Below are positions 20,628-30,804 of a stretch of DNA of 36,239 nucleotides, piece after piece. The notes below the pieces were generated by a model. It was not told where the DNA came from, made no database searches, and worked only from the letters and a program-made list of their open reading frames with translations. The translations under genes and the position numbers were made by a program. How positions within the stretch are numbered: position 1 is the first letter of the stretch; the number at the start of each line of letters is the position of its first letter. The stretch is from Mesotaenium endlicherianum. Taxonomy: Eukaryota > Streptophyta > Zygnematophyceae > Zygnematales > Mesotaeniaceae. Location of the stretch: contig WELA01009966.1 in the NCBI GenBank assembly GCA_009602735.1, forward strand, positions 362,301 through 398,539. The letters run 5' to 3'.

Positions 20628-22634
20628 ACCTCCCTTCTTTTGATTTGGTGTCTTGTTTCTCTGGCACGCATCGCAACTCCTGATCCACTCCTCGATGTCC
20701 TTGTCCATATTTCTCCAGTAATATTCCCGCTTCAGCACGCTTGCCGTCTTCTCGCTTCCAAAGTGTCCAGCATATAAGCAGTCATGATGCTCCGCAAGTA
20801 GTAAGTCTCGTAGCTCCTTGATGTCAGGTACCACCACTCTCTTGGAATCACCATAATACCATATGCCGTCTTTCTTCTGCATACTCGAGTTGGACTCAAC
20901 TGGTCTACCATCAGCAAACTCTGGGTTGTCCTCATAACCTCTCTGAAGCTTCTTCTTGAAGTCCATATTCTCCTTAATGACTGAAACAGCTGCAAGGTCA
21001 CACCTCCTGGATAGAGCGTCTGCAGGGTTGATCTTCCCAGGTAAGTACTCAATCTTGTGGTCGAACTGTTGCAGAAACTCCATCCACCTTGCTTGTCTTG
21101 GTGTCAACATTGGCTGTGTCACAAACTTCTCCAAGCTCTTGTGGTCAGTCTTGATAAACACCTTCCGGCCGTCCACATAACATCGCCAAATCCTCAAAGC
21201 CTGGATAATAGCCAACATCTCTCGCTCGTGTGCTGCATAGTTCTGCTCCGCAGGACTCAACTTTCTGCTCTCATATGCCACAGGCTGCAATCCTTTGCCC
21301 TGGTCTTGGAGAAGAATGGCTCCCACTGCGAAATTTGATGCGTCCGTGATGATGGTGAAAGGAAGCTCTGGACTTGCAATTGCCAACACAGGTGCCTGTG
21401 TCAACAGCTCCTTAATCTTCTCAAATGCTTGCTGCTCCTTGTCACCCCATAGCCACTTCTCCTGCTTCTTCAACATGTCCGTGAGCGGTGCACACACCTT
21501 GGCAAATCCTTCAATGAAACGTCGATAATAATTCGCCATGCCGAGGAAACTCCTGAGTTGATGAATATCAGCAGGTACCGGCCAATCTCTGACTGCTTGC
21601 ACCTTCTTCTGCTCCACCTTGACTCCTTCAGCTCCCACTATGTGTCCAAGAAACTCGACCTCCTTGAGACAGAAGTCGCATCTGCTCATCTTCCCATACA
21701 GCTTTTGATCTCTCAAGACCTCCAACACCTTCCTCAGATGCCCCACATGCTCCTCCAAGGTCTTCGAATAGATCAGGATATCGTCCAAAAATACAACCAC
21801 AAACTGGTCCAAACAGGGTCTGAAGATACTATTCATGAGTCCCATAAATGTAGCAGGTGCATTAGTCAATCCAAAAGGCATGACTGTGAACTCGAACAAA
21901 CCATAGCGAGTTTTGAAAGCAGTCTTCTGAACGTCTCCTTCCGCAATTTGTACCTGATGATAGCCACTCCTCAAATCGATCTTCGAGAAATACTTCGCCC
22001 CGACAAGCCTGTCAATCAACTCGTCCACTTGTGGAAGTGGGCACCTGTTCTTGATGGTCACCTTGTTGAGTGCCCGGTAGTCGACACACATCCTCATAGT
22101 CCCATCCTTCTTCTTCACAAATAAGACTGGCGCTGCAAATGGAGACTCGCTGGGTCGGATGAATCCCTTCTCCAATAACTCCGTCAGCTGCTTCTTCAAC
22201 TCGTCCAACTCCGCAAACGATTGACGATAGGCGGGTCTCACCGGTGGCTTGCTCCCTGGTTCCAACTCAATCTTGTGCTCCATAGCTCTCTGTGGAGGTA
22301 ATCCTGCAGGTAGTTCCTCAGGAAATACGCACTTGAACTCCTCCAACAGCGCCTTAATTTGGGCAGGCATCTCAGCAGGCTTCTTCTCTTGAGCAGTTGG
22401 GCTCTGCTCCTTCTGAGCAAGGGGATCAGACACCACTACTTGCTCCTCCGACGATGTACATTCGCCCAGGCTGTTAGGATTCACGCTTGCTCCATCTGAT
22501 GACCTGGCCAGGGCCATCAAAACATGGTACATCTTTTTCACCTGATTTGCCCTGCATAGCTTCTTAACTTGCAGGCTCGACAGAAGACAGTTACTTGTGG
22601 TCGTATCTACCTCCACCTGTTTCGCTGTCTCCAT
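20591..22634 (-). CDS. Element C reverse transcriptase, RNase H and integrase N-terminus
   Basis: Starts at the ATG at 22634, directly after the protease stop. Reverse transcriptase spans about residues 135-345, with catalytic FLDD at 282-285 and [12 protein letters not shown] upstream. RNase H is at about 420-545 ([28 protein letters not shown]). The integrase HHCC zinc domain is at about 615-660 (ending CDACQRNK). The frame is open for about 680 codons until the assembly join at 20590. It would copy the element RNA into DNA in cytoplasmic particles. Confidence 0.92.
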
Positions 22635-23162
22635 TCAACGATCACGCCCTTGGACCTTCTCTTGTCCTGTGCTCCAGTGCACTTGAGGGTTGGCTTTCCT
22701 CAGCCATGGTTGGCCCAATATCACCTCATGGTGACCCAACTCTGCCTGCTCCATAACTTCCTTACTCCGGTGCCCCGCTACTTCCACGTGAATAGCTTCC
22801 GTAGGTGCACCACACTTGAGTCTCTGCCCATTTGCCAAAATTGCCTCCTTAGGCTCATAATGCTTCTGCACAGGGACTCGCCACTCTTTCACCAGCTTCT
22901 TGTGCACAAAGTTTGCACTTGCGCCACTGTCGACCATACACTTCGCATTGTTGCCGTCGACCACTCCTTCCACGATGATAGGCTTGTCAACGTCTCGTCC
23001 TTTGCTTCTCGGCAGGCTCCTGGGGATAACCTCCTTGTGAGTTCTCGTCTTCACGCCAGTAGACACCCCAGAACGACTTACTGGCGTCCTCCTTTTTCCT
23101 GCTGTTGAGGTTGCTTCGCCTTCACATGACAGTCTCGAGCCAGATGTCCAAGCTTGCCGCAA
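22635..23162 (-). CDS. Element C aspartic protease
   Basis: The frame overlaps the gag end by 85 bases in the -1 frame and ends in a TGA at 22635-22637. Catalytic motif MVDSGASANFVH is intact and the second signature reads ILGQPWLRK. The following reverse transcriptase is in the same frame, separated only by that TGA. Either one mutation split a single pol ORF, or readthrough or restart is used. Confidence 0.85.
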   Translation of the reverse strand: MRQAWTSGSRLSCEGEATSTAGKRRTPVSRSGVSTGVKTRTHKEVIPRSLPRSKGRDVDKPIIVEGVVDGNNAKCMVDSGASANFVHKKLVKEWRVPVQKHYEPKEAILANGQRLKCGAPTEAIHVEVAGHRSKEVMEQAELGHHEVILGQPWLRKANPQVHWSTGQEKVQGRDR

Positions 23163-24109
23163 CTATAGCACGGTCCTCTCGGCTTGAAATTCTGCTGCCT
23201 GCGCTGGTACTGCACAAGTCCCAACTCCATGGGTACTGGACCTTGAACACTCGTGCTTGGCGCTTGAGATCCAAAGTGTCGATATCCTCCAAAGTTGTGG
23301 CTGCCCCATTGCCTGTGACTATACTCCACAGCGTCGACCCTTGTTGCCAATGCCATCATTTCTCCAAGACTGGTAGGGTCCTTGAGCGCCACTTCCTTGG
23401 CCACAGTTGGCTTGAGTCCCCTCTTGAACTTGTCCATCATCCCCGACTCGTGCATGGATGGACATTGAAGCACCAGCTCGTTGAAGCGCGATACATACTC
23501 TTGAACGCTTGCTCGTTGACAAAGGCGCACCAATAGATCTCGAGCGGTAGCCTCGGGCGCAATAGGTTGAAATTGCCTCTTCAAGCCTTCAAAGAGCTGA
23601 TCAACAGTAGCAGGGACTCCAGACAACTGCTCTTCTCGTTCATACCAAGCTCCAGCACTCTTTTGAAGCAAAGTTATGACAAAGGCGACTTGCCTGTCGG
23701 GCGTAAGCGCAGAATACTCCATAAACTTCTTCACTCCAAAAATCCATTGATGAACAGGCGGCGATCCACGCTCTCCAGTATAAACTTCAGGCTTAGGTGC
23801 ACGCACTCCTGATGCGGGTGGAATAACTGGTTGCACCACTGGGTTAACATGAATCGGTGGTACAACAGGTGCAGGTGCCGAACTCGTCGAAGCGGCGTTC
23901 CCCATAACAACTCGTTCCATTCTCTCCACCTCCGCGCGCATATTTTGTTGAAACTGGGTGTAGACTTCTCCTCCAATTGCATTTGCCATTTGCCTTAGCA
24001 TCGCCTGCATCTCTTGTTGCTCTCTGGTCATTGTTGGTGTAGCCTGCTGCCCCACGCGCTCAACATGCTCGACACGTTCGCCTCCTCCAGCTGCCGGCTG
24101 CGACTCCAT
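23078..24109 (-). CDS. Element C gag
   Basis: Complete 343-codon frame from the ATG at 24109. The N-terminal third is Met/Gln- and Pro/Val-rich. The central capsid-like retrotransposon gag domain includes KSAGAWYERE and VQEYVSRFNELV. A CCHC zinc knuckle, CYSCGKLGHLARDC, is at about residues 314-327. It packages the element RNA. A GGAAAAAGG run at about 23091-23099, inside the overlap with protease, could serve a -1 frameshift. Confidence 0.92.
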   Translation of the reverse strand: MESQPAAGGGERVEHVERVGQQATPTMTREQQEMQAMLRQMANAIGGEVYTQFQQNMRAEVERMERVVMGNAASTSSAPAPVVPPIHVNPVVQPVIPPASGVRAPKPEVYTGERGSPPVHQWIFGVKKFMEYSALTPDRQVAFVITLLQKSAGAWYEREEQLSGVPATVDQLFEGLKRQFQPIAPEATARDLLVRLCQRASVQEYVSRFNELVLQCPSMHESGMMDKFKRGLKPTVAKEVALKDPTSLGEMMALATRVDAVEYSHRQWGSHNFGGYRHFGSQAPSTSVQGPVPMELGLVQYQRRQQNFKPRGPCYSCGKLGHLARDCHVKAKQPQQQEKGGRQ

Positions 24110-24127
24110 AATACAATATGCAAACTA

Positions 24128-24144
24128 GCCTCGCTTCGATACCA
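24128..24144 (-). promoter_or_regulatory. Primer binding site of element C
   Basis: TGGTATCGAAGCGAGGC on the minus strand, two bases after the 5' LTR. The TGGTATC start suggests priming by a Met-type tRNA ending GATACCA. Confidence 0.75.
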
Positions 24145-24146
24145 AA

Positions 24147-24889
24147 TGAAAGGGGCAGAGTGCCCTAGTGGAAGCGTAGTGACTCACGAGGAACAAAGCT
24201 AGTTGCAATCATACTCAAGAGTGCAGCGGCATATTGCTAAGAAAGCGTAGGAAAATTACTTGATATTTTGAGTGGCAAGAAACTGCTCAAAAATGATGTA
24301 GGATGAAAGGCCTTGTCATTACAAACCTATAGGAATTTACAGAAGTGAAAATTGATAAGAAACAAATAAGTTATGCCTATTTATAATTTTCTGCCTAAAT
24401 GCTTCTCTCTAGGTGGAAGTTACGGATTTTCCTAAGTGTTCGTCAAATCGTTCCTTCCAGAATATTCGTGAGTAAGCCAGATAAGTCTAATCTGACGTGT
24501 CGGGCCGAATTTACGTCCACATACATGCATCGACATTACTAGAATATTCTATCTTAGACGCGCTAGGCTAAATCGAAACTTCTAGGTAAATCGACTTAGT
24601 CGGCACTCCGCGTCAGCCGAACTTACGTGAAGGTTCGAGTTCATTCTAACGGGCCAGATCGCTCGACGCTGTCGGTCAATTCGACGGTCGCGCTCACCGC
24701 GAATTAAGGACAGTCGTCAACCGACCTCAAAATCAATTAAACTTTAGAAATCCGTAACTCTATCAAGACTTGACCAAATTCAATGAACTTTATGTCAAAA
24801 TGACCACAAAATGCACTTTACATGAATGTACAATCAAAACATAATTTTTTGAAACTCAAAAATGCACTTTATAAACCTATGACCTTACA
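24147..24889 (-). repeat. 5' LTR of element C
   Basis: Collinear with 18720-19463 and shares its TGTAAGG start and TTTCA end on the minus strand. Its outer side abuts the middle of an A-family LTR, not the rest of the A extra ORF. Confidence 0.93.
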
Positions 24890-25563
24890 AAATTGCCCTC
24901 GAGTTCGGCATTCGGAAACGAGGCCAACTCTCTTGTACAACTTATTGAGAGAGATCTGAATCCAAGGCGAGAAGCCATTGATATGCACTATCTCCTAGCC
25001 TTGCTTATGTGTGAGTTTATTGATTGCATTATTGATGCTAGTTTACTTCCATTTGACTTACAAGTATTGTCCACTATTAGTGTGATGTCTTTAGCTGTTT
25101 AATCAATTAACAGAAAACACCATAAAGATTACTTGTTGATATAAAGATCTTCATTAATTACTAATCGTATTTGGTAAATCGATTCATTTCAGAAGTAGAT
25201 CATAAGATTGATTTATTACCTGGGAGTCAGCCACCTTGGCAACGCACATTTGGCTTGTCTTATGTGGAGATTGAATAGTTAAGAACCCAGATTGCAGAGC
25301 TGGCAGATTAACGGATATATCTTTCCCAATAAGTCACCTTATGGCGCCCCCATCTTATTTGTGAAGAAGAAGGATGGCAGTATGCGAATGTGTGTGGTTT
25401 ACAGAGCTCTTAACAGAATCACAGTAAAGAATAAGTATGCTTTACTCGGAATCAAGGACTTGCTTGATACCCTGTCTGGTGCTAAAGTGTTCAGTAAGAT
25501 AGATCTCAAGAGTGGTTATCATCAAATCAAAATTGCTAAGAGAGATGAACACAAGACTGCCTT
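24890..25563 (+). mobile_element. Element A': LTR fragment fused to reverse transcriptase piece
   Basis: 24894-25195 matches the 3' part of the A-family LTR (from about 11583) up to its TTTCA end. It then jumps directly to sequence matching 13999 onward in A (AGTAGATCATA...), so primer site, gag and protease are deleted. The reverse transcriptase piece (frame from 25292) keeps [21 protein letters not shown] and [16 protein letters not shown] and ends at about 25563, where similarity stops. A TAG at 25277-25279 and small indels mark decay. Confidence 0.85.
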
Positions 25564-27094
25564 CTGCTGGTGGCGTGGACCATTTGTAGATCCTGGTGGG
25601 GTTAGCTGCTTAGCTGAATTGGCTTGTCAAAGCCTTACTCATATCTGAACGTCGGGTTTGACCCGTCGCAGTCACCCTCGCGAGTGATATTGACCGAGAC
25701 CATCAACGTTGACTTGCATATATCAGGAATTCGGTCGGTGTGTCAATGCTGACTTTCCAGACTCGAGGCAGCCGTGACTTTGCGCCACGCGTGCTGCGCC
25801 GTCCGACTAGTAGCAGTCGCGACTAACATCGATTGTTGATCTTATTTTTCGGCGTCAATTGATGGTAAAATGCTAACCTGCCCAATTATGTAGGGTGTTC
25901 AGAAGGGTGGGTGGGATTGGGTTGGATGGGCGAATCGACCGTAGGATAATATCGCGGATGAGTAAAACTCGTGTGACAAGCTGTGGCCTCGTTGAGTCAC
26001 ACGGCAGAATCCCTTTCGATTGTGATCAATTATCGTGAAGTTCCCCTATTTCAACTTTCCAGGGATTGTCTTGGTTGTTCTCTCAATAGGTACGTCCGAT
26101 ATGTCGAATCCATTGTCCTCTAAGCCACATCAGCTTCCTATTGGGAAAAACAAATATCGAAGAAGGGTTCAACAATCTCCAGCGATCTCCAACAATCTCC
26201 AGCGAATCTCCCAGCTGGAGCTACATTCAGATTGATGTTCACGAGGCAAGCACGAGGCGCACTCAACATGCCACACCATTGTACACATGAACGTTCACCT
26301 TGCCATAGTGCTTGCCCAACTTCCAACTTCCAAGGATGCCTGCCGGTGGAATGCTCCTAGTCTTTTCCCCAGGGACCCAATTAGGTCCGACGTATTCCCT
26401 CTGGGGCCTGGATGCCCATGGATAAGGTCCGACATCTCGAGGGGTTTGAAGTGGTTTGAAGCGTGTCCCTTGTCATCGTTAGTAGATTGCTATGCGTGCT
26501 GGACGTCTGTCCGCCTGTCGTGACTGAGTATGCATCTCTGTCAATCTCTGTAGCACCTCTCATGATTGTGGGCTGCAGAGCGTTGCAGGGCGATGCAGAG
26601 CGCCATAGAAATTTGGCTAACCTAATTAAGCTCGCGGCTCTCCAACGCCTGTCAAGAGCTAGGCCCATCTCGCCACGGGTGATGTTAATTTGAGTTTTGA
26701 TGGTGAAATGCTTGCCACCGTTCTTCACGGCGTAATGAAGCAGGCGATAGCACGGTTGGACATGGTATGTTGGTTGAATTGGTCAGAAATTGACGAGCAC
26801 GTTCCCTGTTGTTTTGTTGCTTAGCGAGTTAATTCTCAGGCGTCTTCATCTTTGCAGATCTGCTTCCTTATCTGATGAAGGCCGTGTCAGCTAAGGAGGT
26901 GCTCGCTCATGCTGTGAACATGCTGAGCATCTACAGAGGCCAATGCATTCAGAATCTCAGATGATGCTGTTAGGGTAGGCACCGTGAAGGCCACTGTATA
27001 TGTAGTGTAGTGGTCTAAAGAGGAGTTCCCACAACGCATAGGTCAGGAGAAGTGGTTGTATTTGTTTGTACTTGAGATAGGGGGGGTATTTAAA
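25564..27094. other. Spacer and upstream region of the next gene; no gene recognised
   Basis: A palindromic AGTCGCGACT lies at 25815-25824 and short tandem CAATCTCCAGCGAT-like units at about 26174-26215. TATTTAAA at about 27087 sits eight bases before the ATG of the next gene and is too close to be a core promoter. Open frames are short and motif-free. A 5'UTR exon may lie here but I cannot place it. Confidence 0.4.
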
Positions 27095-30000
27095 ATGGCC
27101 GCTCACTCTTTCAAGAGCTTGCCTGCAGTTTGCACGTTAAGCAATTTAGGAGATTTCGTGGGGTTTGGGAGTAGTACTAGGAATCAGAAGCAAATTACAG
27201 AGTGCTCGCTACCCAGACAGTCTTTGCATGGTGTGCTGAAGTGTGCCAGAGATGATACCTCTCAAACTGGTAGGTGTGATAGGTTGCAGGCTAAGGTCAA
27301 GTGCCAGCTGAATGAGTGTCCTGGACAGTTTGGGGAGCTTCACACAGAATCTGGATTTCCCAGCAACATCAGTTGTTCAAGCAAGGCGAGTGGTCAAACA
27401 TCTGCTGAGCTCCTTCTGACAAGGTCGCAGGCTTCTCCAAGAAAAAAGGACAGGCTCGGCGAGAATGACTTTCACTTTGGTAACCCTGGTGGTATAGATG
27501 AGAGAGGAAATACAGACTGGGGAAACATGTGGGAAGATAGGGCAGACATTAAAGCTAGTCTTGAGGAAGGTGCATTGCTCGCTATACGGCAAGCAGAGGA
27601 GAGTTACAGGCAAGCCTTTGATCAGATGAGGAAGGCGCATACCCGATTGGAGAGTGCAAAAGCTATAGTTGCAGAGCTTCAGGCGGGTTCAGAAGGTGGC
27701 GAACTCCAAGAACTAGAGGAGTTTGCAGCTCTCCAAAGTGGTCATGGCGTACAGCTTGAAGATTTTGAAGCTTCTGGACTTGATAAGGAGCATGTGCAAG
27801 ACGTGGTAGCCATGGAAGAAGCTCGCCAGAATGTCTCCAGGATAGCATTTGAAAAGGCAGAGAAGATTCTCAAAAAGAGACTCAGTGAAGCCCAAGTGCA
27901 GGTGAGCTTATCAAGCCGACAATTATTTCAGAGACACATGCGCTTCACATTGGGTGGCGTTCGCGTGTGACTGCATAATGCACTAAATGGGAGGTTCTAT
28001 CTTGCAGACTCTTCATGGAGCGTGCACAGCAATTTCACCTCGTCGTGATATAACATGGAAGATCCGTTCCTGAGATCAGTTTTAGAGCTTCGACATACAT
28101 GTAGCTCATATGCCTGTGTGAAAGTTTCATCTTTCTTCTCAGATCCTGATTGAATAGGACGTTCTCGCAGTCCTTGTGTGCTCCAGAGTGGCTTCAACAT
28201 TTGGAAACGCAAGCGGTTTTTTTTCATAAGCTTTCCTCTCTGAAGGAACTGCTCCCTCCTCGAGGTCTGGTTTCTCTTGCTTCCACTATTCCATAGATCG
28301 TTTCACGATCATTTCGTGAGAAGGTCTGTGTTGGTTGTGGAGGCAGCTGTGCAGCCTGACTGATGCCATCAACTTCTGCTTGCCAATGCGCAGTCGCGGG
28401 TGATCGACCATCACATTGAGCTGCTGGACCGGGGTGGCCAGTACCAGGTGGCCAACTGGGTCGTGGACGAAGTGGCAGGCGTATGCTACGACGACGACGA
28501 GCACACTAGCTTCGTGGTGCCCAATGTGGAGCTCGCCCTGCGAGATACTGAAGCCGTCAGGTTTTTGCAGCACCTGCCGTACGATGAGGTGCTGCGCATC
28601 CGCGTGCAAGTTCCCGCCTCCACGCCGCGGGTCCTCCCAGACCCCTCAAGGTATTTTGACATTGACGTGGAGGAGGGCACCCCCAAGGTTGTCGATGCGG
28701 GGACCCGGGCGTACCTGCGGGAGCTGCCCTTTGACGAAGTGACAACTCCGGGGTGGTCGGACGGGCCCGCATCTCCCCTCTTCTCACAGTCCAAGGGGCG
28801 GCAGGAGTTGGAAGACGGGCTCTGCCGTACGTCAGGTCAGAGATCTGCGTCAGGCGGAGGCTCGACTTCGGACTCTGACGTGGACGGAGGGTTGCCCTCA
28901 GACTCTGGCGAGTGGTACCGCGATATGGGCGGATCCTCTCTGGCTGAAGAGGTTGTGCCCAGCTGCCCACGCATCACGTCGCTGTCCCACCGTCTATTCG
29001 TCGATAACAAGTGCTTGCCCTCCTCCTCCTCCGCCTCCTCCACCTCCACCTCCACCTCTACCTCCACCTCCGCCTCCGCAGCTTCTGCCTCTCCCTCTGC
29101 TTCCGCCTCCACCACCTGCTCTTCAGATGACCAGGAGGCTGGTGCCAGTGTGGCAGCTGGCAGTCCGCAGATAAGGGCTGTTTCCGTTCCCTACTACTCC
29201 AGTCCTCAGCTCAGCTGGGCTCCTGCCGGCTGGAGGCCCTCAGAAGCAGTCCTGCTTCAGTTCCCCTACGTGGCTAGTGACATCTCAAGCCACCCTGGAA
29301 TGCCACCTGGCGTGGGCCCCGTTGTGGACGTGGAGTACGAGGTGGACATTGTTGAGGACTCGGAGTCGGAGTCGTCGCGGTTGCAGCAGGGGCGGGTGGC
29401 GAAGCGCTCATCGCTGAGCCGGGGCACGCAGGTGAAGCTGCTGGCACTGTGCTGCCTCTGCGGCGCGCTCACAGGCGTGATGGTGTGGCGCAGCGAGGCG
29501 GCCGTGCTGGCCAAGGACGTCTATGGCATCCTGCTGGCCACGGTGTTTGCGGGCATCGCCGCGAGCATCGTGGGCGTGGTGCCCCCTCTCTTCCCGGGGC
29601 TGGCGTCTCGGTACAGCGCGGTCAGCCGGCACAGCCGGCACGAAGTGGCGAGCAGCGGCAATGGCCGCCCCTGGGCTCAGGTGAGCCTCTGACGCTTGCT
29701 CCTGTCAAACGTCAATGGCACTTGTTTCTGGGCATATTTCCTGCTTGTACTCCAGGCTATGTTAGCCATCATATGCATTTATGCAAGAAGTGCTTGGTCC
29801 AAGCCCTGGGCCAAAAGCGATCCAAGTCTGACAAAACAAGCTCGTGTCAAGAGATTGCTGCCGCATGGGCTGCATTCAATGGCCAGCCCTGTGAACAAAA
29901 GTGTGACTGCAGTAGTCGAGAGTACAGGAGAGGTTGCCAGGAGCCTGCATTCCTTTGTTTGCTCCAGAACTTGCAACAAGGAAGCCCCTGGGACTCTGTT

Positions 30001-30445
30001 CTAACATCTTCTGTATACCTTGCAAACTGACAGTCGATCATGTGGTGCCATGTGGCAGGTGATCCTGAGCCTGGGTCTCATGGCCGCTACCCTGTCAGCC
30101 TCAACGCTGCTCGCCTTCATTGTGAAGGGCGTCTACACCGGCCTGGCTGCGCTGGCGGAGGGAGTCGTGGGGAAAGTCTCCCATATTGTTGGCGGGAGGG
30201 CCATGGCGTCCTTATCGTCGCAGCCGTTTGCCCTCAGCATGGGTGTCCTTGTGGCGGGGGAAGTTTTGTGGACATCCACGCCCCACCTCCTGACAGCAGC
30301 AGCGTGGGGTCTTTTCATTCTAAGCGTTGCCATTAGCCTCGCCTCTGTGTCACTCATCCTGATTTCTTTCACGGGCCGGTCCAACAGTGCCCCTGTTAGC
30401 CTGCAGGAGACTGCTGCTCCTGCTGCTCCTGCTCCTGCCAGCTAA
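27095..30445 (+). CDS. Unknown coiled-coil membrane protein, probably organelle-targeted (3 exons, 826 aa)
   Basis: Exons 27095-27901, 28394-29680 and 30059-30445, all phase 0 with GTGAGC donors and CAG acceptors, ending in TAA. Residues 1 to about 140 are Ser/Lys/Arg-rich and may include a transit peptide. Residues about 150-265 form a charged coiled coil in two blocks. Exon 2 has a conserved-looking soluble part (VIDHHIELLDRG, WVVDEVAGVCYDDD, FVVPNVELALRDTE), then a Ser/Thr tract coded by TCC-type triplets, then two hydrophobic segments (KLLALCCLCGALTGVMVW and ILLATVFAGIAASIVGVVPP). Exon 3 adds about two or three more and an Ala/Pro-rich tail. I do not recognise the family. The frame from 27056 begins at TTG, so the ATG at 27095 was chosen; an additional 5' exon is possible. 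Confidence 0.75.
29020..29120 (+). repeat. Coding trinucleotide repeat (Ser/Thr/Ala tract)
   Basis: TCC, ACC and CTC-type triplets repeat for about 100 bases inside exon 2 of the unknown membrane protein, giving a Ser/Thr/Ala linker of about 35 residues. It lies just before the membrane region and is likely length-variable. Confidence 0.8.
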
Positions 30446-30778
30446 GCCAGGCCTGGGGGGCAAGCATGTCGGGTTGCGACACAAATTCTTGTCCCTTTCT
30501 TTCTCGAGTCTATTCTCTTAGTCAGGAACTCATACACACCCGTGGCATCACAAAGCTGCGTAGTTTTAATGTGTGCTTGAGATTGAGGATCATTGCTGGG
30601 TAGATGGAACAACGTGCACGCAAAGGGACATGCCAAGGGAAGGGCGATCCTCGAAGTTGATGGGGAGGAAAGAGCCATAATTACTGAGCACCCTGGGCTC
30701 TTTCTGGTTTTGCGTGAGGCTTGCTGCTGCTTGTGCTACCGTGTCTGTGAGTAGCAGACCTTGACTGAAGGTACGCAA

Positions 30779-30804
30779 TGTAACTCAGCTGATGTTGAGT
30801 TACA
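30779..30804. repeat. Hairpin with 9-bp perfect stem
   Basis: TGTAACTCA and TGAGTTACA flank an 8-base loop about 335 bases after the stop codon of the membrane protein gene. It may lie in the 3'UTR. TGTAA is a known green-algal polyadenylation signal (established in Chlamydomonas), but its use here is speculative. Confidence 0.4.

Larger units (their letters stand above)
18720..24889 (-). mobile_element. Element C: Ty3/gypsy chromovirus with both LTRs
   Basis: Minus-strand element with a 743-bp 5' LTR (24147-24889), primer site, gag, protease, reverse transcriptase, RNase H, integrase, chromodomain, polypurine tract and a 744-bp 3' LTR (18720-19463). Few coding lesions remain, so it is younger than A. 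The two LTRs differ at roughly nine sites in the first 240 bases by eye. Flanking 5-mers do not match (18715-18719 GCTGC, 24890-24894 AAATT), and the flanks belong to different parts of the A family. See findings on possible chimerism. Confidence 0.92.

Noticed and set aside
21558..22124. 188-codon plus-strand ORF within element C
   Set aside because: It lies opposite the reverse transcriptase, which has clear motifs on the minus strand. The plus-strand peptide has no motif and reflects codon constraints of the true gene.
28837..29115. Glu/Val-rich minus-strand protein
   Set aside because: It is the antisense of the Ser/Thr triplet repeat in exon 2 of the membrane protein gene.
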